Origin: Mimachlamys varia
Lineage: Eukaryota; Mollusca; Bivalvia; Pectinida; Pectinidae
Direction: 5' to 3'
Length of the DNA: 64,000 bases
NCBI GenBank assembly: GCA_947623455.1
Contig: OX392533.1
Coordinates: forward strand, 30,130,229-30,194,228
Made by a program: the position numbers and the translations under genes. The notes under the pieces were generated by a model. The model saw only the letters and a program-made list of their open reading frames with translations, made no database searches and was not told where the DNA came from. Shown one piece after another: positions 11,036 to 19,464 of the stretch. The stretch's first letter is position 1. Each line of letters starts with the position of its first letter.

Positions 11036-11820
11036 TTAAAGCTGTTATCTTTTAACATTACGACCGTTGCTAATACATGAATTAACTAACGTCACGAACG
11101 CGCTGTCCGTGAACAAAAACTAACGCGGAGAAACCTAGCGAAGCGAGCTGTAAACGAGGCCAGCCAGTGGGGTAACACTGTAAAGGATTTATAGGGCTCG
11201 TGATTATGTAGGTGGCATATAGTATCACGGTGTTTTCTTATTTATTTGATATAGGCTATCGATTTGAGAAATCGAAATATTTTCATTTTCAAGTTACATC
11301 CTGCAGTTAAACTTAATTAAAAGGTGGATAAACATACATACATTTATGCCTAACCAATAAATCATTAATACCTCGTTTGGGCCTCCCCTAGCTTAATTCT
11401 TTGCCAACAAACAACATAGTACTTCACGTCTGAAAATGCAATAATAATCTATTTTAGCTTTGAACTTTAGCTTAATGTTGATGTTAAAATAATATCATCC
11501 GTTACCTAGATGTGCGCAAGAAAAGGGACAAGGTGTAAAATATGTAAGAAAGGAACAACAATGCGTAATTCTCGGCACACGTGTCTTTGTTTACACCTCG
11601 GTTTTCTTTGCTTTGCTGTAACGGGGCGGGACAAAATTTCCCGTGACAGATCATGAGACCAATTCGAACAAACAGCAGCCGAGAAACTCGAAATTTCAAT
11701 CCCGTATGATGTGTCCAAATTTATCGAGTTGACAGTAGGCCGCACAAATCTCTTTATTTTTGGTATATTTAAGTAATTATTGCACTTATTTCCTGTTTCC
11801 TTGCCATGAAATATTTAGAG
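11036..11820. other. Non-coding DNA, locally CpG-containing
   Basis: No feature recognised. The 11085-11170 stretch is less AT-rich, with CpGs and CTAGCGAAGCGAGC, a short palindrome. Overlapping minus-strand open frames at 11502-11745 have no recognisable motif. Confidence 0.35.
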
Positions 11821-11990
11821 GTTACACAACGAGTGGTTGTTGGATGTGGAATTTATTTCACTCGAGTTAATAATTTTTTTAAAGTTACAAAAGACACGAG
11901 ATTTAGCGAGTGTCTTTTGTAACTTTTAAAAAATAATTAACGAGAGTGAAATAAATTCCATATCCAATAACCACGAGTCGTGTGACCTGT
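11821..11990. repeat. Palindromic foldback MITE (~170 bp)
   Basis: The left arm (GGTTACACAACGAGTGGTTG, then GGAATTTATTTCACTCGAG and AAAGTTACAAAAGACACGAG) is mirrored by a right arm (CGAGTGTCTTTTGTAACTT, then GAGAGTGAAATAAATTCCA and CCACGAGTCGTGTGACC). The apex is GACACGAGATTTAGCGAGTG. It forms a nearly full-length hairpin. The arms differ by several substitutions, so it is not a recent duplication artefact. Confidence 0.75.
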
Positions 11991-12283
11991 TTCTACCACA
12001 ATGATATTTAGTCGGCAGTTGTAGTGTTGTTTTCTGGGGTGAATCGCGGATTGGCGGGAAATAACATCATCTCGAATTCATTCCCGCCAAGTTGTGACGA
12101 CGTCAATAATCGATGACGTCGTCAACAATCCACAACTCCGGTCAAACTTCAACTTCTCAACCAATCAAAAGTCCGGAAGGTCATATTCCACTAGTGGTAC
12201 ATAACATATATTTATCCAACAGTCAGCACGTTTATACAATGGTCTGAGAGTGGAATAACACAGGGTTTTGTGGTAGAAACGAC
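11988..12283. repeat. Possible TIR element nested against the foldback
   Basis: GTTTCTACCACAA at 11988-12000 is inverted at 12271-12283 (TTGTGGTAGAAAC). The interval contains two GACGTC palindromes near 12097-12123 and no coding sequence. Only the short 13 bp ends support it. Confidence 0.4.
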
Positions 12284-12707
12284 AATAGTCCCTTTAAATG
12301 GAGGGAATATGTATCACAAAGAACTTTGAAAAAAGGCAATTTGAAAACAAAATCTAGGACAAACGTCAACACAAATTGAAAAACTATACACTTCGATCTA
12401 TATTGATTTTGGTGTAAATAATATGACCGCGATATGTGTTTTTTTTAATTGCTATGAAGCCGTGTCCATGTGGACAGAATTTGAAATAAAAGAAGATATT
12501 TAAAAGTGTGTTGATGAGATCATTTAAATTGTATTTAATTTCGACCGTAAAAAACAGGGTTGTTGTGGACCGAATGAAGGAAATATCAGACCGGGCGAGA
12601 GGGAATCGAACATGTGGTTTTATCTCCCTACTTGTGATCAGTATCATCTAATAATATATGTGCTACATCACGTGAAACCAGTGTTTATACCCACTCGCGC
12701 CTAAGCA
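12284..12707. other. Non-coding DNA
   Basis: No feature recognised. An 87-codon minus-strand frame (12384-12647) shows no motif. Confidence 0.35.
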
Positions 12708-12775
12708 CATCGTCGGATACCCACGGTTGATCTCACTTCGCTAACTCACTCATCAACCGTGGGTATCCGACGATG
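12708..12775. repeat. Hairpin repeat, family H, copy 2
   Basis: A perfect 24 bp stem (CATCGTCGGATACCCACGGT then TGAT, and its reverse complement) around a 20 bp loop containing CACTTCGCTAACTCACTC. Paired differences from copy 1 at 9690-9764 keep the stem. It stands just 5' of the LINE fragment, as copy 1 stands just 3' of another LINE piece. Confidence 0.8.
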
Positions 12776-12779
12776 GCCT

Positions 12780-14270
12780 GAGCACTGACAATCTCGTCAA
12801 TGTAGTCACATCAAATGGTCTATCCGCCTCGCACACTTTCTTGCAGGGATACATTGCTCCTACAGAGGTATCGTGCATTGACACTATTATGCATTCTCGA
12901 TGCGATAATTCCACACGGATTCCAATACCATCAGTATCGTATGAGAATTTACACGTCATAAAGCCAACAAACCGGTTACCCAAAGTCGATCAATCCTCTG
13001 AATTTAGTATCTTTAAACTGCCGCTCGGTGAAGAATAAGTCATTGTCCACCAGAGATTTTATAACATCTCAGGACATTGACATTCTTGCAATGACAGAAA
13101 CCTGGTTAGGTTCAGTTATCGATGACCAAGTTCTTGCTGAGCTGATACCAACTGGTTATGGATTCATCCACAATGCTAGAGACGGCAGACGTGGTGGTGG
13201 TGTGACTGTTCTGTTTAAGAAAGGCCTAAGTGTGAAAAATCTCTCTCCTAGCCATGATAAGGTATTCACACACTTTGAGCACATGACTTGCTCTGTCATT
13301 GCCGAGGATAAACAATTCAGGTTGTGCATCATTTACAGGTCTCCTCCATCTAAACAGAACGGCCTCAGCAAAACTGTGTTTTTTGACGAGTGGTCTAACT
13401 TTTTAGATCACCAGGTTGTTGTGCCACAAGATATAATTATCACGGGGGACCTTAATTTTCACTTGGACAATCTTTCTAATGCTGATGCTCGTCAGTTCTC
13501 ATGGCTACTTGAGTCCAGAGGTCTGATTCAGCATGTGACAGAAGCTACACACACCCGCGGCCACACACTTGATGTGGTCATAACAAGGGAAGAAAACTCT
13601 GTCATTCATGGAGCGATTTCAGTTATTGATCCATGTCTAAGTGATGTAAAGGGAAACCCCCCTCTGGTGATCATTTTGCTATCCGAGCACCACTGAATTG
13701 TAAAAGGCCAGCTCGTATCAGGAAAAAAGTCAGCTTCCGGAAATTCCGCGAACTTTCAATACCAGATTTCAACAATTAAATGATATCCAGTCTTCTTCTG
13801 CCCTTCAATCTACCGAAGGTGGGGTTGATGAACTTGTTGAAGCATATGTACGTCTGGTATAGAAGCCCTTATTGAAAAGCATGCACCTCTACAAACTAAG
13901 GTGATCACCATGAGACCTAAATCCCCGAGGTACAATGAAAATCTGCGCGAGGAAAAACAGAATCGCAGAAGAGCAGAAGACGTTGGCGAAGGACCAAATT
14001 GGCCGTTCACCATCAGATTTATAGGGACCAATGTCGGTTAGTTGGTTCACTTAGAAGAAACATTACCGCAGTGAATTCGCCAAATGACAACGATGTATCT
14101 GTCATGAGTGCTGACATTCAATTTGACGGGGAACCATTGTCAGAGCTCACTCCAACAACTCCGGATGAACTACGCAAAATCATTCAGACATCGCAATCAA
14201 AATCATGTGAGCTTGACCCCCTTCAAACAGACCTTCTGAAAAATGTCTTGAAGCACTGCTTCCTGCTTCC
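12780..14270 (+). pseudogene. CR1/Jockey-like LINE ORF2: endonuclease and start of reverse transcriptase
   Basis: A frame from about 12785 (containing LQGYIAPTEVSCIDTIMH) shifts near 12995 into LNLVSLNCRSVKNKSLSTRD, the start of an AP-endonuclease (EEP) domain. The next motifs in order are AMTETWLG, RRGGGVTVLF, YRSPP, ITGDLNFHLD, THTRGHTLDVV and LSDVKGNPP. At a C-run near 13662 the frame shifts again, and the expected GDHFAIRAPLNCKRPARIRK follows in the new frame with the catalytic D-H pair. After more frame breaks, 13999-14270 encodes the linker and RT start (PTTPDELRKIIQTSQSKSCE, LDPLQTDLLKNVLKH). The endonuclease signature residues are visible, but at least three frameshifts make it non-functional. 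The RT catalytic box is absent. The 14271-14640 insertion interrupts it. Confidence 0.9.
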
Positions 14271-14640
14271 TTGATACGTCAAGCGGTTAGATTTCACACA
14301 AAAATCGACTATCAGATACTGAAAAAGAGAGAAGGTATGCAACTCAGTGGCAGAAAATGCCTCGACCACGTTACAAAACGGTCCAAAAAACTTACTTTCC
14401 GTTCATACTAGAGAAAAACGGGCAGCTTCCATCCATTTCCTATATACCCCCCTTTCTAAAAGCTATAATGATCCACACTCTTATTCACCGATGACGAGCG
14501 CGGAGTCGTAACATCTAAAAAAAAACCCGAAATCATAAAAGAAAATTGGAAAATTTAATTTATATATTTTATTAATTTTTATTTTCAAATTTCGCTATAT
14601 TATATATAGACGGTTATTCTCCTGGCCACACGTGCCTGTG
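14271..14640. mobile_element. hAT-like MITE copy 2, inserted in the LINE
   Basis: The right end, TCTCCTGGCCACACGTGCCT then GTG, is the same TIR as the 6170-6449 element. The left TIR is missing, and the sequence instead starts inside the element at GATACGTCAAGCGG and CAAAAATCGACTATCAGATA. The insertion is bracketed by TGCTTCC at 14264-14270 and 14643-14649. Removing the insert and one copy of this repeat restores the LINE reading frame, which continues to about 14724. It is about 90 bp longer than copy 1, with a unique middle segment (14345-14520). Confidence 0.7.
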
Positions 14641-14649
14641 GTTGCTTCC

Positions 14650-14730
14650 TCTTTATGTCTTCCTTCATAGAGTTGTCCCTCTTAGTCTTCAGTGTTCAAA
14701 AGTATATAAGTACTGATTTGTCGAAGAATT
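14650..14730 (+). pseudogene. Continuation of the LINE RT fragment beyond the insertion
   Basis: In the frame set by the 5' fragment, this stretch reads LYVFLHRVVPLSLQ and hits a stop soon after. The spacing of leucine and R-V-V fits the RT region just after LLKxxL in CR1-type enzymes. It is only about 25 codons long and is recognised mainly through its continuity with the upstream part. Confidence 0.55.
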
Positions 14731-15239
14731 GTTTCGAAAACCTACCAAAACAAATCATTTTTCGTCCATTTTGACACTATTTTTACTCTTTGTTTTTCTG
14801 TGTTTTTTTTATTTCTGGCATTGATCAGAGCAATAAAAAAGACACAAATTTGATAGGAAACATTATTATTGATTAACTCAACAAACATTTAGTGATCTAT
14901 ACAAAAGTAGTGTCAAACTGCACAAAATATATATAATAGTATTTTTTTTTTTTGGGGGGGGGGGGGGGTTACATCATTGCGAGAGTATTTTTCTTTATTG
15001 AACATAAATGAACATTTTTCCCGAGGGATGAAGTGGAAATTTGCCTTATGTTATATATTTATTTTTTTCGAAGTGTCAACACTGATGGAAATGAGTAAAA
15101 CAAGTATGATCCGTTATTTTAATGATCTTCTTTAGAGACAAATTACTCCAAATCTGGTATATTATACTTTGTATATATAATACTTTGGACACCATTCCAA
15201 AGCCAGCTAGGCCAGCTATGCATGGTAAATGTATATGTC
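14731..15239. other. AT-rich non-coding DNA with a T/G homopolymer
   Basis: A run of T followed by a G-run occupies about 14942-14968 (G about 13). Nothing else recognised. Confidence 0.5.
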
Positions 15240-15470
15240 AGGTCATACTTTCCTGATAGGGATTTATGTAAGTTTGTCATCAATAGCAATGTGTGTTATA
15301 GGACAGTAACAACATTTGCTTAAACGTTAATTTCTTATATGTATTTACATTTTTACATTTACAGATTTTGAGCAGCAAATCAAGTGTTGATAAACAATGA
15401 AATTGATGACAATACAATAGAGATTGACGACGTCATAATAGCAGCTGTACAGTCTTGTAACATTATTTGC
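15240..15470. repeat. Dispersed repeat R, copy 1
   Basis: It shares GTTTGTCATCAATAGCAATG, GTTATAGGACAGTAACAACA and a CAATGAAATTGATGACAAT-type segment with 17735-17890. In that second locus the two halves have opposite relative orientation. It contains GACGACGTCATAATAGC. No coding capacity; superfamily unknown. Confidence 0.55.
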
Positions 15471-16068
15471 CTTCAAAATGCATTACATACAATGTATAAC
15501 TAAGGGTAAGAAAGTGAGGACAAGGACCATCCATGGACGGACAGATGGACACATTGTCGGACATTGCGGGGTACATCAGAAAGCAATACGACTCCTACAC
15601 TTTTGGTATATAATTACACATTTTCGTCATCATCTATTATTTCATTTTTATAATATATTAAAAAAAGTCCCATATATATTAACTCAAGCATAAAGTGAAT
15701 TGCAATGTACACATTTACGATGGAATCCCAACTGCTAAAAGTGTCAACTGTACCGGAAGTGAACTTCGACTCCGCCGAGTTGCTCTTGTTTGTCATCCGG
15801 TAGGATTAATTAAAATGTTCAACCGTTAACGTCATGTGTTATTGATTTATTATCTCTTTTCACGTCGATTCTTTACTGAACTTTTGTAATTGTATTTCAT
15901 AAACAAAGTCATTTGCTTGTTGAGAACGAAACAGGCACAAGAAAACACGTATATATATGTACTTGGATCAAGCTTGTTACTGAGGTAGATATTTATATTG
16001 AAATGTATTAAAATGTTAGAAAGTAAATTAGTGAATATAAGTGCAAGAGGCGTTCCGGTTACATTGCA

Positions 16069-16155
16069 TCAGGCCCTGGTTTCATCAACGTCATGGACAT
16101 TTTTAAGTTAAGGAGTTTCCGTTAGTTAAGGAACGTTGATGAAACCGGGACCTGA
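16069..16155. repeat. Foldback repeat (CCCTGGTTTCATCAACG family)
   Basis: TCAGGCCCTGGTTTCATCAA on the left pairs with TTGATGAAACCGGGACCTGA on the right. The middle carries AAGTTAAGGAG and TTAGTTAAGGAA. A diverged relative with the same AAGTTAAGGAA words lies at about 58952-59125. Confidence 0.7.
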
Positions 16156-16237
16156 ACGTTTTAATATCGAAAGCCCAATATAAATTCGGAATCCCGCGTG
16201 TCACCTACATCTTGTAGAAAACAGCACTCACGTGACA

Positions 16238-16348
16238 ATGAATCCTAAAACAGTCTGGACAACCATGGCTGTCGTCCATCAGCTCACACCAAGCAGCGGT
16301 GCGTGGGAGGGAACTCCGTGTGTCTTTAGGATTACAGAGACCGCTTGA
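16238..16348 (+). CDS. Small unassigned open frame (36 aa), doubtful
   Basis: This 111 bp frame starts with ATG and ends with TGA. It lies in a locally GC-richer block that stands out from its AT-rich surroundings. It begins MNPKTVWTTMAVVHQ and has no signal peptide or domain I recognise. The AATCCTAAAACA and GTCTTTAGGATT ends are weakly inverted, so the block may instead be a small foldback. I list it only because of its unusual base composition. Confidence 0.15.
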   Translation: MNPKTVWTTMAVVHQLTPSSGAWEGTPCVFRITETA

Positions 16349-16542
16349 TGTCAAATCACGTTATCATGTTCGAGATTTAACGAAATACAGATTTTACCAG
16401 AGCTCGAAATATATCACATCTAATATATAGAGAATATTGCATGGGAATATGAAATTCATATCAGGCTTTGTATCAACTCGAGATCCCAATATTTTAAAGT
16501 AAGTATATAATAAATGTATATCTCTAGCCGACAGTCGTTCAT

Positions 16543-16613
16543 CCTCGATAGCCAGGGGTTACGCTCGCCTACGCTCCAGAGAGTACGTGAGTATATGAGC
16601 CCTGGATATCGAG
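16543..16613. repeat. Small foldback (CCTCGATAGCCAGGGGTTAC family)
   Basis: CCTCGATAGCCAGGGGTTAC on the left pairs imperfectly with GCCCTGGATATCGAG on the right. The same left sequence, with GATATCC, occurs at 19139-19190, where it pairs with CACCCCTGGAATA. A small dispersed family. Confidence 0.55.
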
Positions 16614-16659
16614 TACAGTAGTTGAACGGTTCAAAGTTTTGTTTAAGTTCTTATGTGTT

Positions 16660-16972
16660 TGGAAGCATGGTGGTCTAGTGGTAGGACGCTGGCCTCGTGA
16701 TCGAAGGGTTGCGAGTTCGAATCTTGGCCGTGGCATTTGTGTTGTATCCCTGAGCAAGATGCTTAACTCTGCTTGTTCCAATCTGCTCAGCTGTAAATGA
16801 GTACGTGGTTATGCAGTGGTAAAAATAGTAGAATCCCAGCTATGATCGCCGAAATGGCAGCACTGGTTGTACGCTCTTCAGGGAGTTGAGAATGATAATA
16901 ATTTGTGAACCGCTTTGAGATGACCCTTTAGTTGTGATGAAGAGTTATATACATGTATATTATTATTATTAT
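16660..16972 (+). mobile_element. tRNA-derived SINE, family S1, copy 1
   Basis: The head resembles a tRNA gene: an A-box-like GGTCTAGTGGTAGGACGCTG and a B-box GAGTTCGAATC at about 16713-16723, the internal pol III promoter. The body (ATCCCTGAGCAAGATGCTTA, then CCGCTTTGAGATGACC) is followed by a (TAT)n tail at about 16955-16972. A second copy lies on the minus strand at 26850-27169. SINEs carry no ORF and rely on a partner LINE. The tRNA head cannot fold into a sound cloverleaf, so it is not a tRNA gene. Confidence 0.85.
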
Positions 16973-17183
16973 GCGGACATTTGAAACTGTCGCTTAAAAT
17001 TATACAGTAAAATTGACACGAGTGTATGATTATATTTATAACATCAAACTACACCCAAACTCTCAAATTCAACTCTTGCTAAAAAAGGCAAATTTCACCT
17101 CCGAGACAGTCATAATTTTATATTTACATTTGCTCTGTAATTTTTCATAGACACAATGCTACGAGGCAGTTGCTGCCATATAA

Positions 17184-17338
17184 GGATTGAAAGTCATTTT
17201 TTTTAACTTTCATAGTGCTATTAAAGGTCAGCCGTTACATCCATATTGAATGAAGCCCGCTAGGGCTTCATGCTGAATATGGATGTAACGGCTGACCTTT
17301 CATAGCACTATGAAAGTTAAAAAAATGACTTTCAATCC
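17184..17338. repeat. Near-perfect 155-bp hairpin
   Basis: The left arm (GGATTGAAAGTCATTTTTTT, ACTTTCATAGTGCTA, GGTCAGCCGTTACATCCATA) is repeated in inverted order by the right arm with very few mismatches. The apex is GAAGCCCGCTAGGGCTTCAT. This is the strongest long hairpin in the window. It could be a very young foldback MITE or an end-to-end inverted duplication. No coding content. Confidence 0.85.
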
Positions 17339-17734
17339 ATATATTTACATTTTTACTATAGAACAATTGCTTAACTTTATTGATATTTTTTTCCAATTAA
17401 TAGTTTATTACTTGCGTTTGTATATGTGTCGTCATTTAAACGACATGGGCGGAACAGCCCAGCTTGAATAAAATTAGCGCCAATGATAATAATTAGTCAT
17501 TTGAGCGTTTGACGCAAGGGCATTCTCCATGTTATTCGAAGCGGCGCGACAAGACTCTAGTTCAACAAGCTTGATCTATGACGTCATAATGAAATCACGT
17601 GCTACGTCTCGAGAACCATTGCTTTCATAGTTTTATAAAAGGCATTTTTGCTGGTAATGTTCATATAGTGGGTTGCAGCGCAAATGTAAATATACGCCTA
17701 TAACACCCAGTTCCTCAGACTATAACAGCAGTTG

Positions 17735-17890
17735 GCATTGTGACGTCATCAATCTCTATTGTGACGTCAATAATTTCATTGCTGTCTTCACTTGATTTTC
17801 TCCCTACCGGGCTTTATTTAGTTTGTCATCAATAGCAATGTATGTTATAGGACTGTAACAACATTTGCTAAAACATTCATTGCTTAAATA
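17735..17890. repeat. Dispersed repeat R, copy 2
   Basis: Shares blocks with 15240-15470 but in rearranged orientation. It contains two TGACGTCA or TGACGTCAA sites (about 17741-17768) and TTTGTCATCAATAGCAATG. A further TATGACGTCATAA lies just upstream near 17578-17590. Confidence 0.5.
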
Positions 17891-19138
17891 ACGTCATAAA
17901 GATGACATTTGTTGTGGCGTCACAATGGTGTTATTACACTGTGTGATGCCATGACTGAACCGGTCAGTTATGTGATTAAAACCAGATATGACATATGATT
18001 ATATGTCCAATTTTTCAAGATTTAAGAATGAGTCGTATAAAAATGTACTACTGGAAAAAACCGTCGGTTTTCAAACTGATTAAACTTTTCTTTAAGTTCA
18101 AAAAATCTGAAGGAATTGACCATGTTAAGTAAATATATATATGATGCAACTCAATTGAGAAAAACCTTGATTTAACGATAAACTTTATGTAAAATGATTT
18201 TGTCCATTCTCTGTGAAAGCCTAACTTGTCCAATATCCACTGTTGTAGTGCAGTGCCTGCCAATGTAATTATATGTATTGTTTATTACATTCATGTACTG
18301 ATAAGCTGTAAAAGCTTAAAGTGAATAAAATGAATTGAATTGAATATGAACAACCTTCTGCAGCCTGGTCTGTTAATCTGACGAGTCGATTAAAAAGAGT
18401 AACATAATCAGTGGACTTAAGAATATTAGTCGAATTATGAAATATCTCGACTTTAGTACACATACTTTGGAAAAATGATGTGCAAGCACGGGCTTATGTG
18501 CTTACATGGTAGCTACGCCCCTGGTAAACATACATATTTTCGCGGTAATCTTATTTTAGCTCTTTTCGCGCTGAAGATTTTGCGCTAAAATATAATTATG
18601 CTTATTGCAGTTTTTATATGCAGTAGTTCATTGTTCCAAAGATGACAAAAGCAGAACTTGTCAGATTGTCTGTGTCGTGTAAATATCATAGGGACATGAG
18701 AATTGTTACAAATCGGACCGTAAAATGTCCACTCTTCCATTTCCTGTAAAACTTATCCGAACACCTCTGTTCCGGTCAATATCTATCTGTATGAGATGAT
18801 CAGGTCTCTATGGTATGTATTAACTGTAGTGACTATTATTGGACATTTTAGGGGCCTATAACCTCCTTAAACATCGTCTAAACATGGAAAGTGGTGACAC
18901 TACCAAACACCTGGGAGACTCTTTGAGTAGCTACAAGAACATACACCAATATTATATATATTTCCGGCATTCCTAGGATAGAATTCGGAGATTTACTAAA
19001 ATGTCCCCAAACCTTGCTTGACATAAAAAAAGGTCTTTTAGTGTACCAAAATATACCGCGGTATGCTTAAAATGGTAACCAAATGAAAATAGCACCGGAA
19101 TTATTAAAACAAATTTATGGCGAGGACCAAAAAACGTC
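17891..19138. other. Non-coding DNA with a probable LINE 3' tail
   Basis: Around 18310-18350 the sequence GTGAATAAAATGAATTGAAT followed by TGAAT looks like another LINE 3' end (polyadenylation signal plus short repeat tail). The TTTTCGCGGTAATCTT and TTTTCGCGCTGAAG words at 18538-18590 resemble TTCGCG-rich MITEs. No gene recognised. Confidence 0.4.
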
Positions 19139-19190
19139 ATCCTCGATATCCAGGGGTTACGATCAACTACACTCTCTTCACCCCTGGAAT
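19139..19190. repeat. Small foldback, same family as 16543-16613
   Basis: CCTCGATATCCAGGGGTTAC on the left and TTCACCCCTGGAATATG on the right form a short imperfect hairpin. Confidence 0.5.
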
Positions 19191-19409
19191 ATGTCAGGGC
19201 AAGCCTGAAGGCTCTGGGTACGCCACCTTTAGCTTGTTGATGGGACTAGAAGGTCAGTTCGACCTTGTGATATACATCAAAAGAATCCCACAGTCACATA
19301 ACGGTAAAATTGAAAGGCTTTGAACAAGATTGCGGGTCATCTTCAATTTTGCCATGACATATATTTCCCAGGGGTGTAGAAAGTGTAGGTGAGCAAACCC
19401 CTGGCTTAC

Positions 19410-19464
19410 TCTAAACACCATAGCTAAGGTCCAAAACTAGCTGTAACAAATGGTCAGGACCCTA
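19410..19464 (-). repeat. End fragment of the 2300-2570 TIR family
   Basis: Reverse-orientation match to the element end, with GGTCCAAAACTAGCTGTAAC and AAATGGTCAGGACCCT. It stops within a few bases of the first minisatellite unit, so the array begins at the edge of a transposon end. Confidence 0.6.

Noticed and set aside
12708..12775. Hammerhead-type ribozyme or microRNA precursor
   Set aside because: The conserved hammerhead core (CTGATGA and GAAA) is not present. The stem is perfect and the loop too large and repeat-associated for a typical animal miRNA.
16660..16735. Functional tRNA gene
   Set aside because: The A and B boxes are present, but the arms do not pair into a proper cloverleaf, and the sequence continues into a SINE body with a second copy elsewhere.
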